Below are positions 31,340 through 43,271 of a stretch of 64,000 nucleotides of DNA, one piece after another (positions within the stretch are counted from its first letter, which is position 1; every line of letters begins with the position of its first letter). The stretch covers positions 1,922,001 to 1,986,000 of the forward strand of contig JAGKQI010000103.1 of assembly GCA_018806915.1 (NCBI GenBank), written 5' to 3'. A program made the translations under genes and the position numbers. The DNA is from Phytophthora colocasiae (lineage: Eukaryota; Oomycota; Peronosporomycetes; Peronosporales; Peronosporaceae). The notes below the pieces were generated by a model. It did not search any database and was not told the DNA's origin. It saw only the letters and a list, made by a program, of their open reading frames with translations.

Positions 31340-34247
31340 TTAAGAATACACCGCTAGCATCTCCTCAATCTCGAGGCGACAGATCGGGCACTTCGCGACT
31401 TCTTCACGGCTGGAGCAGGCCTGACAGAGGCATAAGTGTCGACATGGCAGACACAAAATAGTCTTCTCGTTGGCCAGACAGATCACACAGAGCTTGAGCT
31501 CGTTCTGCTCTTCAACCTGGCGATCCAGCTTCTTCTGCATCTCCACGGCCTTTTCTTCTTTCGCACTTCGGACACGACTAAGCGTGGTCTCAAGCAGGTG
31601 CTCCCAGTCCTTCAGGTGATCCATCTTGTAGCTGGAGAGAGCAATTGGCGACAGATTAGACAGCGCTGCTTGAATATTGTGAAAGGAACCAGAGAACGCT
31701 GGAGGGTGAGTGTGGACTTCCTCAGCATGCTGCTGCAGTCCTAATGCTCGTAAATCAAAGGGGTTTTCGATCTGGTTGAGACGTTTGCGCAACATGACCA
31801 GCTCTTTCATCAGGGAGTCGTGGTGCATCTCGTGATCTTCGTACCCGTTCAATTGCGTCTGAAGCAAGTCATTTTCAAAGAGCAAACCATCACGGTCTCG
31901 TTCTACCCTGTCGATCAGCAAGTGAAGTTTCTGGTTGTTATGACTCAACTGCACGATGCGACGGCGTGCAAACGCCATCTGCTCTTGCATCTCTCGGTTA
32001 CGAATGATGAGGTCTTCGCAGTATCTTCGCCAGGGTTTTTCAACGCCATCTTCGTCCCAAGTCTGCTCTGTCATTCCACAGTCTACCAGTCGTTCACGAA
32101 CACCACCGGAAGCGGTTGAAGTCACAGTTGATGATGCCGCTTGTGCTTCTCCTGATGACAACGACACTCGGGTAGGCGAGCATCTGGAGTTGTATGTACG
32201 AGCAAGCTCGTCTAAAAGAGACTGATCCATCAGCTTCTCTTCGTCGGGAGTCTGTAATTCTAGAGCACTGCTGCTAAAGCTTTCATCTTCATCATCATCA
32301 TCTCCTTCGCTTGACATTTGCATCGCGTACCCGTCTTCTAAAGTTTCATCCCAGTCCAGCTGCATGGGCACTCCGTTGGGATGAACTTGTTCAAACTGTT
32401 CTCGAATATCCACGCTACCAGACGACAGATCCATGAGCGGCGAAGGGTTGAACTGTGTGTACTCTAGCGGACGACTAGTGATCCATTCACCCGTGTCGCT
32501 ACTGTCTTCATCACTGTCGCAAAAGATGTCTTGCTGTTGGGCTACAGTTCGCTCCTGTTCTGGGCGAAAGCGTTCTGCAAGTCGACTCCCTTGGCGCTCA
32601 AAAGGGGGACCAAGTGGTTCATCTTGAAAGAAAACAGACACAGGACCTGATAGCGAATGTGGAAGAGAAGTTCCTTCGACGGTAACAGATTGAGCTTGTC
32701 GCTGCTCTTCAGCAGGAGACTTCACTTGATACTGGCGGAACAAGTTGCCTCGGATTCTGCCGAATGGCCCTCTCCCCCACGTCAGCCCGTCCACTGCCAA
32801 AGCACACCTCTTTGCCATTTCTGGATCGTCAAATTCGAGAAAAGCGTGCCCTTTAGTTCGTCCAGTCGAGTTTGCAGACGGAATGACCACTTGAATCGGG
32901 TCACCGATCATACAGAATAAGTTGCATGACAAGATTTCCATCAGCTCCTCCGTCCGGTCCATCGACACCTTAGGCAGGTTCGTCAGCACACAGACACTGT
33001 TGAAACACGTCCCAGATCGAGCATTGCCGAACTCGAACTGGGCCATATCGAAGACTGGCCATTTGAAAGGGAGGAAGGAACGTCGCTCCAGAGTGTAAGT
33101 GGCGTCCGCGTCCAAAGCCTGTTCATTAACACTGCTGCCACCTGCCGCCCAGTTCTGGCCGAGATCTTCACCTTCATTCAAGACGTCAACGTGTGCGTCG
33201 CACACCATTTTCACCAACGACATAAAGATGTCAACGTAAGCAAGCTCGCAGTCCGAGTCATAGTGGTCGATCTCCAGAACGCCAGCCTCGAGTGCTGCTC
33301 GCGTAATCCCCTCACGAAAACCCAGACGGAGAAGATTTCCTTCCATGGCGCTTTGTATGGCGCGAGCTTTCGATGCGTTGATGGCTCGATTCGAAGCGTC
33401 CATAATTTCGCCTTGCTCCAGCTGAAAATCCTCACCACTTTGATCTATCTCGTCTCTTTCATCTGCAGAATCCTCGCTCTCGTGGCCACTGTCGGTAAGC
33501 GAGCCTTGATCTTCCGACCTCGTTTGCTCCAGCTCAGAAGAAGCTGCCCTCGCTAATGCTCCGTTAGGGTCTCCATCTTGTGCCGTGCTCTGAAGAGTCA
33601 GCTGAGGGACACTCTCCGTCTCGCGTTCGTCATTGTCTTCTTCTTGTTCACTGGCCGAAGTGCTGTCATCCTCACACACGGACGGAGTGGGCAGCGTTGT
33701 ATGCAGCGCAGAAGTCGAGAACCTTCGAAATTGCGTGGGCGGGAGCTCTTCCACGCGCTCTGCTCGGTCCACTGCAGACCAAAGCTGAGCTGTACGAGCA
33801 ATCAGCGTTCGGATCTCAGTAGCTTCACTCTCGATCTCTTCTGCAAAATCACTCGTTCCTGTCGGTAGAGAACTTGCATCGGGCGCTGTACACATCAACA
33901 ATCAGTTTCCAGAACAACTCAATAAACCCAATTAAAAAAACAAACTCACAGTCTAAAAGCTCCTGTTCCTGCATAGAACGTCGGATCCTGCTGCGTGTTC
34001 TCTCTAGTAATTGCTGGCGACTTCCCGATCGCCTAATCCTTGGCTCAGTTGTCGGTCTATTAGGAGAGAGGGTCGTGAATATCGCAGGACGAGTCTGTTG
34101 CTGCTCTTCTTCACTCTCTGCCTTCTCTATAGTGCGTTGAGTATTGTCAGTCACCTGAACTCCATCGTCTTCCGCCTCTTGCTGATTAGTGGACGCTGTA
34201 GCTTCGCTTAGAGGCTGTAACGTGCTGGTTGATGGCGGAGACCGCAT
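31340..34247 (-). CDS. RRM and RING-finger protein, probable E3 ubiquitin ligase
   Basis: Two exons, 34247-33950 and 33885-31340, with a 64-bp GT-AG intron; 947 residues. An acidic Glu/Ser-rich N-terminal third precedes an RRM-like domain (about 390-480; a V-x-V-L-T-N-L-P strand and a G-H-A-F-L-E-F strand) similar in pattern to the eIF3b RRM. Then comes an acidic linker, a long coiled coil (about 660-740 and 850-895), and at the extreme C-terminus (899-935) a C3HC4 RING of the XIAP/MGRN1 style (C-x2-C-x11-C-x-H-x3-C-x2-C-x8-C-x2-C). Expected to recruit an E2 to a protein or RNA-protein target. The gene ends 18 bp from the start of the neighbouring gene on the same strand, and diverges from XPO1. 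Confidence 0.85.
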
Positions 34248-34288
34248 TGGCTTAACCTGACTTTAAACTTTAGAATGGAATTACTCTA

Positions 34289-34501
34289 CTAATATTGCGA
34301 GTTAACGGACAATTCCTTTGTAGTTGGATAGAGCTTCGTCTTGTTCACACGCTGATGTACTTTGTAAGGAGCCACGACGCGTGATGAAGGTGCTACGGCC
34401 GAAGAGAGCGACCAAGTGCGGGTGTCGATGGCCTGGCGCAACGGTTTCTGTTCAAGATTGCGTTGAATTTGAGGTTGTCCACACCAATCTGCTGTTGCCA
34501 T
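34289..34501 (-). CDS. Possible small basic protein, unknown
   Basis: From the ATG at about 34501, roughly 70 codons, basic, Gln/Arg/Thr-rich; the frame stays open some 40 nt further upstream. It lies between the divergent RRM-RING gene and XPO1 and could be a small gene, a 5' exon or chance. No family recognised. Confidence 0.25.
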   Translation of the reverse strand: MATADWCGQPQIQRNLEQKPLRQAIDTRTWSLSSAVAPSSRVVAPYKVHQRVNKTKLYPTTKELSVNSQY

Positions 34502-34964
34502 CCTGTCCAATCGTCGACGGATCTCAGCTTCCTTTTCTACCAATCAGATTCCATCATGGCAAGATTTCCGGCTTCCCACAAGTTCAAAGGCACAAAACAA
34601 AGCACGAGCTGGAGCTCTCGGTGCGTGGCTTCCTCCCGTTTTTGCGCGTCCCCAAGCGCGTAATAGCGAGCTAACAGCGTGCTGATCTTCTATTGCTAGT
34701 GTCTCTTTGTGTGTGTGAAATAGCGGCGTCCAGGTCTTCGTTTGTGAGGAGCTAGCGTCGAATTAAACAGGACAAGGTGGGGAGTCGAGGAAATAGCTGC
34801 GTTTTGCCCTTAAAACCGGTATTTTAGCTGCAGTAGCTTGATCAACGTCTAGCAACGAGTACAGACTGGCTATTGACGCTGCTGTAGCTGGTAGATCGAT
34901 CATATTTACTGACTTTCGGAAGTTTTGCCTGTTTAGGAGTTAAAACAGGAGAAAGAACACCAAG

Positions 34965-37900
34965 ATGGAGGCTGTGGGTCAGAAGCTGCTGGATTTCTCG
35001 CAGCCCTTCGATGTGGCAGCGCTGGATCAGGTGGTGCAGTGCATGAACGACCCTAAGAGCCCGCACCAGCGTGTGGCCAATCAGATCATGGTGGCGCTGC
35101 AGGAGCACCAGGACTCATGGACACGCGCCTCGGACATCCTGGAGCAGTCAAACAGTATCCAGACAAAGTTTTTCGGCCTACAGGTGAGTAAATGCTGATA
35201 TCGTTGGAGAATAATAATTTGCAGTGCTAATTCCTTTTTTTATTTTTTTATTTAGATTTTGGAGGATGCAATCCGATACCGCTGGAAGATTCTGCCAAAG
35301 GACCAGCGTGAGGGCATCAAGAGTTACATTGTCGGCAAGCTGCTGTCGGTGCGTTTGTGATATAATTGTTTTATATTATTTGGTTTATGGGATTCTGATA
35401 TTTTATTGTCTTCCTGCAGCTTTCATCGGACGAGTCTACGCTGCACAGTCAACGAATGTTTGTGAACAAGATGGATCTCGTGCTGGTGCAGGTGCTGAAG
35501 CATGAGTGGCCGCAGAACTGGCTGTCGTTCATCTCGGACATCGTCAACTCGAGCAAGACGTCGGAGATCTTGTGCGAAAACAACATGACCATTTTGAAAC
35601 TGCTGAGTGAGGAGGTGTTCGACTTCTCTAAGGATCAGCTAACGGAGCAGAAAACCAAGACACTGAAGGAAAGCCTCAACCACGAGTTTACGCAGATCTT
35701 CCAGCTGTGTGAATTTGTTTTGAACAAGTCGACACACGTCCCGCTCCTCCAGATCACGCTGCAGACGCTGCTTCGTTTCTTGAGCTGGATCCCTCTGGGA
35801 TTCATCTTTGAGACGGACCTCATTAAAATTCTCGTCACAAAGTTCCTGGCCACGAATGTGTTCCGCAACGATACCATCAGCTGCCTGAGTGAGATCGCGT
35901 CGCTGCGCGATATTCCGGACCAGTACAACAACGTCTACGTGCAGATGTACATGGGTGTGCTGAACGAAGTGGGCAAGATCTTGCAGCCAGGCAGTACGTT
36001 CACGCCTTTCTGGGAGCAGGACGAAGTTTTCGTTCAGCGCTTAAGTATGTTCTTCACGAGTTTTTTCCGATACCACATCCAAGTTATTGAACGACCGATT
36101 ACCGCGCTGGGTGACGAAGCCCACCAGGCCCTGTTGGCTGGCTTTACCTACCTCGTGTGTATTGCTGAAGTGGATGATGACAGCATTTTCAAAATCTGTT
36201 TGGACTACTGGTACTTCTTCACGCGCGACCTGTACACGGTAGACAAGAACCAGATGAACCCGCTTGCTGGCTTCCAGAACCAGACTCGTAGTCGTCGCGA
36301 TCTTGTCGCTCCTGTGATGAACCGAGTGCGTCATGTGATGATCTCGAAGATGGTGAAGCCCTCTGAAGTGCTGATTGTGGAGGACGAAAATGGTGAAATC
36401 GTCCGTGAGACAACCAAGGACACAGAGGCGCTTTCGCAGTACAAGACGATGCATGAGACGCTCGTGTACCTGACGCACTTGAACTACGATGACACGGAGA
36501 CGATCATGCTGGAGAAACTTACGGCACAGGTTGAGGGAACGGAGTGGTCATGGAATAACCTTAACACTTTGTGTTGGGCGATTGGTTCGATCTCCGGTGC
36601 CATGAGCGAGGAGAACGAGAAGCGTTTCTTGGTTACTGTGATCAAGGATTTGCTGGGACTGTGCGAGATGAAGCGTGGCAAGGACAACAAGGCGGTTGTC
36701 GCTTCGAACATTATGTACGTTGTGGGTCAGTATCCGCGCTTCCTCCGTGCGCACTGGAAATTCCTTCGCACGGTCGTGAACAAGCTCTTCGAATTCATGC
36801 ACGAGCTTCACCCTGGTGTTCAAGATATGGCTTGCGACACATTCCTGAAGATCTCCCAGAAGTGCCGTCGTAAATTCGTTGTCCTCCAGAGTGGAGAAAC
36901 GCGCCCATTCGTGGAGGAGCTGCTGGAAGAGCTGCCTCGCATTGTGTCAGACCTGGAGACCCACCAAGTTCACACGTTCTACGAGGCTGTGGCATCAATG
37001 CTTGCTGCTGAGAACGATGCTGGCCGAAAAGAGGTGCTTCTTGGTCGTCTGATGAACCTTCCGAATGAGGCCTGGAAGTCTATTATGTCACAAGCGGCGC
37101 AAGATGTGAACATCCTCTACGACAGCCGGGGTATCAAGGAGATTGTTAAGATTATTCGGACAAACGTGAAGGTGTGCAAGGCCATTGGACCCAACGGCTT
37201 CAACTCGCAAATGGGCTACATTTTCCAGGACATGCTGAACGTCTACGTGGCCTACACCCAGCGTATTGGGGCGATGGTTGAGCAGGGAGGAGAGATCGCT
37301 GTGAAGACGTCCGAAGTGCGATCGCTGCGTAGTGCTAAGAAGGAAAGTCTGCGTCTCATGGATGCGTTTGTCGAGCACACTGCTGGTGATGACTCGTCTC
37401 GACAGTTTGTGGCTACGCACTTCCTGCCTAAGCTCTTGGAGACGATCCTCTCGGACTATAAGAACACAACACCGTCAGCAAAGGAGTCAGAGGTGCTTAG
37501 CTTGCTGGCCACTAGCATCAGCAAGCTCAAGACTATTATCGCACCTACGGTGCCTATGGTTCTCGAGGCTGTGTTTGAGTGCACACTGCAGATGATTACC
37601 AAGAACTTTGAAGACTTCCCGGAGCATCGCGTGAACTTTTTCAAGCTACTGCAAGCCGTAAATGACTATTGCTTCGAGGCACTGTTCAATATCCCGCAAG
37701 AGCACCAGAAATTGGTGGTGGACTCGATTATCTGGGCATTCAAGCACACAGAGCGCAACGTTGCCGACACGGTAAGCAAGCACTTTTACTGAGGAGAAAG
37801 GACAACTTGTATAACTGTTCTTGTTTTGTTTGTAAACAGGGGCTTGCTACGTTGTTTGCTCTGCTGCTGAACATCCAGGAGAATCCACAGATTGCTGCCG

Positions 37901-38476
37901 GCTTCTACCGTTCGTTCTACTTATTGCTGTTGCAGGACATCCTGGCCGTGTTGACCGACCGCCTGCACAAGTTTGGCTTCAAGCTGCACGCGGCTATTTT
38001 GCGTCACATGTTCGCCATTGTGGAGAACAACCACGTGACAATTCCGCTGTGGGAGTCGGTTCCTAACGCTGGAGCGATGCCCCCTGGACAGACAAACTCG
38101 GTACGTTTCTCGACACTGATGTTTCAGTCTCGAATGTTTATTCTCACCCTGTTGTGATGCATTTCTGCAGGCCTACCTCAAGGATTACGTGGCCAACCTG
38201 ATCGGCTCATCGTTCCCGAACCTGTCGCGAGCACAAGTGGTGGAGTTCGTAGTAGGCTGCTTCGACATGTCCAAGGACCTGCCGACGTTCAAGAAGCACC
38301 TACGCGACTTCCTCGTGAACATCAAGGAGTTCGCAGGCGAGGACAACGCAGAGCTGTTCCTGGAAGAGAACCTGGCGCGGACGCAGTTGCAGGAGAAGCA
38401 AGACATGGCCGCCAAACTGGCAGTCCCCGGTCTAGTGAACCCGAACGAGCGTCCGGACGAAATGGCCGATCTGTAG
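34965..38476 (+). CDS. XPO1: Exportin-1 (CRM1), nuclear export receptor
   Basis: Five exons: 34965-35183, 35256-35348, 35420-37771, 37840-38100, 38171-38476; all four introns are GT-AG, 68-72 bp and in phase 0. 1076 residues, the usual CRM1 length. The N-terminal importin-beta domain is visible in the second and third exons (R-Y-R-W-K-I-L-P ... W-P-Q-N-W), and the cargo-groove HEAT repeats hold the very conserved [17 protein letters not shown] block. It carries proteins with leucine-rich export signals out of the nucleus with RanGTP. Cys519 in that block is the residue leptomycin B attacks, so the protein is predicted to be drug-sensitive. No damage seen. Confidence 0.97.
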
Positions 38477-38986
38477 GCCCTTCCAACCCAGTAACAAGGC
38501 GAGACGACATCCTCAAGACTTTTCACATTGCAGAGAGATGCACCACGGAGGAGTGCAAATGTTTGAACATGTTTTCTCTTCTTCCTTTCTTCTTCTTTTT
38601 AAATATTCCCAAAACAACTCGGAGCTCAACCGCCGGAATCGCGCCGCATCATCTTTGCCATGTCCGGCAGTATGATCTCCATCTCGTTGACGTGGCACAG
38701 CCATAAATAAGGCTATCCGATTTAACAGGGTATGGAATCTGATTAGCCACTCCATTAGGTGCGATTCTCATTGTAATTTTTCGCGTCGGAAATGTGATTT
38801 GGTCCCCTCATTTTGTGTATTCTCGTGTCCTGGTCGCGCTGCACGCGCGGCCCCGTCTTCTTCTTACATCTACCAGACACACCAGAGCGTCTTCTACATG
38901 TGTACCGAGTTTCAGCTTTAGATTCGCCTCTCAGCGTGCTCTAGACTTCGGGTCGGATTCCGACGCTAAAAAATAACAATAGGGTT
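38477..38986. other. Intergenic, no gene seen
   Basis: XPO1 3' UTR and upstream region of the next gene. Pyrimidine-rich tract at 38575-38600. No supported frame. Confidence 0.5.
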
Positions 38987-41900
38987 ATGGTGTACATGAT
39001 ACAAATTGACCGAAATAACCTCATAGATAAAATAAAAAACATGGTGCGCGCACGCCGAGCGCCGCTCGCGCGCTCGACTTCTCTGCCTCAGTCCATGTCA
39101 GCTCGGAAGTCTGCGGCTGTATCAGCCGGTGGAATAAATGTGCGTCGGCTGATGCTGTCGCGAGAGTCAGCAGCAGAGTATAAGAGCGACAATGAGGACG
39201 AAGAAGAAGAAATTGACAAAACTAGGAATAACGAGTGCGGGAACCCTTTTTGCCGGCAATTGCTGACGAATCGTTGTGCTCACTTCTGCGAGGACAAACC
39301 TATGTGTCAACGTTATCGGGCGTTGAAGCTCCAGTGTCTGGCCAATGCCCAGGCGGATTTGGATCATGAAGACACCCAGCCGTTATCATCTTTAATCAAG
39401 AAGAAGAAGAAGAAAGAGAAGAAAAAGGAGTTTGCTATTCCAAGGAAGAGCAAAAAGGAAGGAAAGAAGAGACTTGGCTCAAGTGTAGAAAATTCTGGAC
39501 TGCAATTGCAACAAAAGAAAAAGAAGAAAGTGAGAGAGGGAGCAGAGAGCAGCGGAGATGGAGCTGTGGCTGCTGTCCCGTTCAGTAGGTCACCTAGTGT
39601 AACCTCTTCCGTGTCGTCGGTGGAGGAACTTGCTCCTCGTACGAAAAAAGTGAAGAATAAGGTTCATTCACGACCAGAAACAGTGGAAACAGCAAAAGAA
39701 ACGAATGGTTCGAGGGTTAAAAAGCGTCGACTATCTCGACATACCAGTGCAGATGACGTGTTGTCTCGCTCAGCGCCATCATCTCCAGTAAGAGCCGCTG
39801 CTGCACCTGCAGTACCAGTGACAGAGACGAATTGGAAGATTCCAAGAGCAAAACCAGTTCGGCCAAGAACAGCAGCGCAGGCGATCAGGAGGAGCACGAA
39901 CGTGGAGCTGGTCCCTTTGGGAGTTGCTAACCCGTCAAGTTTTCCAGGTGGAGGGCGGTACGTACAGAACGGGAACCGATCCACTGCTCAGTCGCTCAGA
40001 ACCTCTGACCCTCGAGCAAGAACCCCTAAAATGACTAAGTTTGCATCGCCTGCAGTACCTGCACCTGCTGCAGTTCCAACGACCGCTCCAGTTCCAATAC
40101 CACAGCCAATAGCTCAACCTTCTGCTCCACCAGAACAGCCACACTTGCGGCCGCTGCCCTCTCAAGCTCCATTTTCAACTCAACCAGTACCGTTGCCGAG
40201 CAAGGGCAACACCGCACCTCCCCCAGCATCTGTTCGAGGTTTACGCCCGTTGCCGGCATGGATGACCCAGCAGACGGCAGCACCTCCTCCTCCAGGACCC
40301 GCTCCAAGTTCACACCCAGCTCCATCAGCAGGTGCAGGTCCACAGCCTCGATCAAGCAGGTTCAACACACCGTTAAGCGCGCCTGTGGATAATTCTGCTG
40401 TACTGTCCGGCGACAACACCTACTCAGCGTCAGCGACATACTCAAATGCACCAGCAGCAAAACCATCTGAAGTACATCGGATCTCGACTGCAGACTATCG
40501 AAAGAACAAGAAAAGTGACACTGGCCGGCGACGCGAAGGAGAGTATGTAGCATCCCGATCATCATCGCTTGAGCGTTCGACAAACTTCCCTGGTGATCGT
40601 GCTTCAGAATTTCCTCCACCAGTGTCTTATCCGACAGCACCTCCCGGGTACCGTCGTAATGATAGTGCTCCATTACCGACGTATAGAGACTTTGGCCCTC
40701 CTGTTGATCCTCGTCGACAGTATCCAGGTGAGACGCGGCCATACTACGATGCAGATGGAAACAGAATTGAATATCAAGACAGACCTGAGGGTCGTGCCGA
40801 TGTACCAGCGCCTGGGCAGTGGAGATCTCGTAACTATCCACCTCCTCATGATTATCCACCCCCGCAGCAGGAAATATCGTCGTTTGACATGCACGACGAC
40901 ACTGGTTATGATTATCAAGTGGACACTCGCTATAATCCACCGCCCCCTCCTGTGGAGCAGTCTTATTGGAGAGAACCCTCACGTGGAGAGCCCCAAGCAC
41001 CCCCTCCGCCGAAACGTCCTACAAGTCCTCATCGCGGTGAGATGGAGCGTGTAAATGGTGATCAGAAAAGGCCTGATCATAATGATCTGCCCCTATTCTC
41101 GTACCATGACGAGTTCCTCCCGCGATTGTTGTCCGTATTTATTCACAAGTTTCCTGGATCGCTGGAAGCTGTGCTCAACGTAACGAAGAAGCCGCGAAAG
41201 ATGAACTGGTATATAAAGTATGTCGAGCGGATTGAGCGTTTGTGCAAAGAGTTTGATCTCCAGATCAAGTTTGAAGGTTTGACAGTGAAGGTGACAGTGC
41301 GCGGTCGCGAATGGCTTACTTTACGCGGTTCTTCTACAGTAACCCTATATCTAGAAGTCATTAAAGGTTTGCGGGAGGAGGCGATAACCTGGAGAGTATT
41401 TCACGAGGAAATGGAGAAAGCTGTCGCTCATTGCACTGGCATTCAAGCAAAAGAAAGCATTTGCTTCCTCCGTGCGTGGAACGATTTGAAGAATTCTGGG
41501 AACTACATCTCGCTAGCAAGACAAGCCAACTACTTCTGTGGCGCGCGTTTGCATCACTGGAATTTTGTTATCGGGAAAGTAGAAATCGGCAGTGGCAGTC
41601 ATGAAGACAAGCGCGAGGCATTCCGACTGGCTACAGTCAGCGCTCTAGACTTTCTGTTAAGCATTGGCACTGGCAGGCGAATTCGGAAAAGGGAAGCAAA
41701 ATCTGAGCGTGCATTGGATCCAGGAGCAAAAAGAAGGCGCAGTTCAAGCCGTGAATCGACAGCAAACGCCAGAGACCGAGCACCTCCAATCAATGATCAA
41801 GGAAATGGCAACGATCCACCTCTAGCTACAGCACAAGCACCCACAAAAGCGTCAGAGATTGAAGAACATCCTTCTGATGAGCCTCCTGCTTCTAACCCCC

Positions 41901-42467
41901 AGCCAGAGTCTTTCACCGAGCCATTGTCGTCGTCTCATGTTACTCAAACAAACCTTGAGGAGCCTGCTATACCTGCAACCAATGTCTCCAACGAGCCAGA
42001 AGCGGAACAAAGCGACCCTGGCGAGGAAATGAGCATCAGTGGTACGTACGCATCAAAGCGTTCTGTATTGATATGCTCTCTTATTCTAATTGTAATGATG
42101 TGCAGATACAAGCGATGTGGGAACTCCTGCAGCGTCGCCACGGGCGCAGTCTGAGCCTTCCACCGGTGTACCTCTAACTGTTCCTGAATCCGGTAAGGCT
42201 ACAGCTTCTGCTGCACAGGACTTGAGCACTTCAGAAGCGACCAGGAAGCAGTCTACGACTCCAGGAGACAGGAAATTACCAGCCACTGAATCTACAGGGA
42301 CAACACCTACCGGTAGACCTGCGACTGGTGATGGAGACTCCACCGCATATAAAGACACTGCTGTACCTTTACGCCGGTGTATGATGTGTGCGATGATTCG
42401 CATGCGAAAGCCAGATGGAGAGCGTTGTCTTCGCTGTCAACAAACAGCAAATGGAGTGCTTCATTAA
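38987..42467 (+). CDS. Unknown oomycete protein B, paralogue of protein A
   Basis: Two exons, 38987-42041 and 42106-42467, with a 64-bp GT-AG intron; 1138 residues from the first ATG. Starts at 39041 or 39092 are equally possible and fit better a basic N-terminus. Same order as 28880-31321: Cys module (about residues 83-120), Lys-rich tracts, a long Pro-rich disordered region (about 280-690), a conserved block of ~200 residues (about 705-905) ending in the dsRBM-like G-S-G-S-H-E-D-K-R-E-A-F-R-L-A, and a C-terminal C-x2-C...C-x2-C module with the shared M-R-K-P-D. The intron lies in the same place, before the Cys end in B but after it in A. Lys-rich tracts suggest a nuclear protein. Confidence 0.82.
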
Positions 42468-42510
42468 TCTCTTACCACAAGGGTTTCCCAAGATTTTAGC
42501 GTGAGGCGTA

Positions 42511-43088
42511 CAGCGGGTGGAAAAAGTTTACGCCCACCCATTCATTAAGTAAATGTACCGAGATATAGAAGGTGATATGAATCGGCTCACTGTGACTTCA
42601 ATACTAGCTCAATTTAAACGAAACTGGCACTGCTCGATACACAAACGTTTTCTCTTCTGAGTTCGCTCTATCCTGATTGGTGCGTTTGCTTAGAATTCCA
42701 CCAATTACCGTCAACGAATTTAGTAGTCCGCTTCAGTTGCGCACCTTCTGTGCAACGTGCATACAAAAATGAAGTAAAAGTCTTAGACCGCAAAAATCCT
42801 TGGTCACCAGCGCCCGCAGCAGTCCTCCCTGCTTCGCTACGCTCACTTCTGCAGTTACCAGCGATGACACGAACTCCTAGGCATCAGTATTCGCAAGACC
42901 TCCGCACCCGATTACGAAGACTGTGTTCTATCGATGCCGAAGCGACTTGAGGCTGTGCGTGCTTGCCTTGGGGGGCATACTAAATACTGAGACCGGACAC
43001 TACTCTTGACTTGATTTCAGTATGATAATACCTACTTCATTACAAAATCACGCATATCCTGGTGGGCGTAAATTTTTTCCACCCGCTG
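42511..43088. mobile_element. Tc1/mariner-like MITE, 578 bp
   Basis: Ends CAGCGGGTGGAAAAAGTTTA (42511) and the inverted counterpart at 43088; about 28 bp of TIR with one mismatch, flanked by TA (42509-42510, 43089-43090). TIR form and TA target are those of Tc1/mariner elements. No transposase is present; a 66-codon frame inside (42750-42950) has no recognisable features. Confidence 0.85.
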
Positions 43089-43271
43089 TAGAGTATAAGC
43101 TGATCGTCAAGGACTCGAGTTCCAGTAAGTTATTTTTTGTTTAAGTAGTGGGCAAACTTTTTTCTCGTTGTTCTTTCTCCTTTTACACCGCATTAACACC
43201 TCAAAAAATATTTGAAAATTACTTTGAAGAATATGTAGATTCGCTTTATTATAGTCTTCAGAGGTGTGCTT

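Noticed and set aside
39400..39540. Lys-rich tract as a microsatellite
   Set aside because: AAG-rich, but it lies within the open frame of protein B and encodes Lys clusters typical of nuclear localisation signals; no regular repeat unit holds.
40362..41000. 212-codon open frame on the minus strand
   Set aside because: Antisense to the Pro-rich region of protein B, whose frame is supported by the paralogue. The reverse frame has no features.
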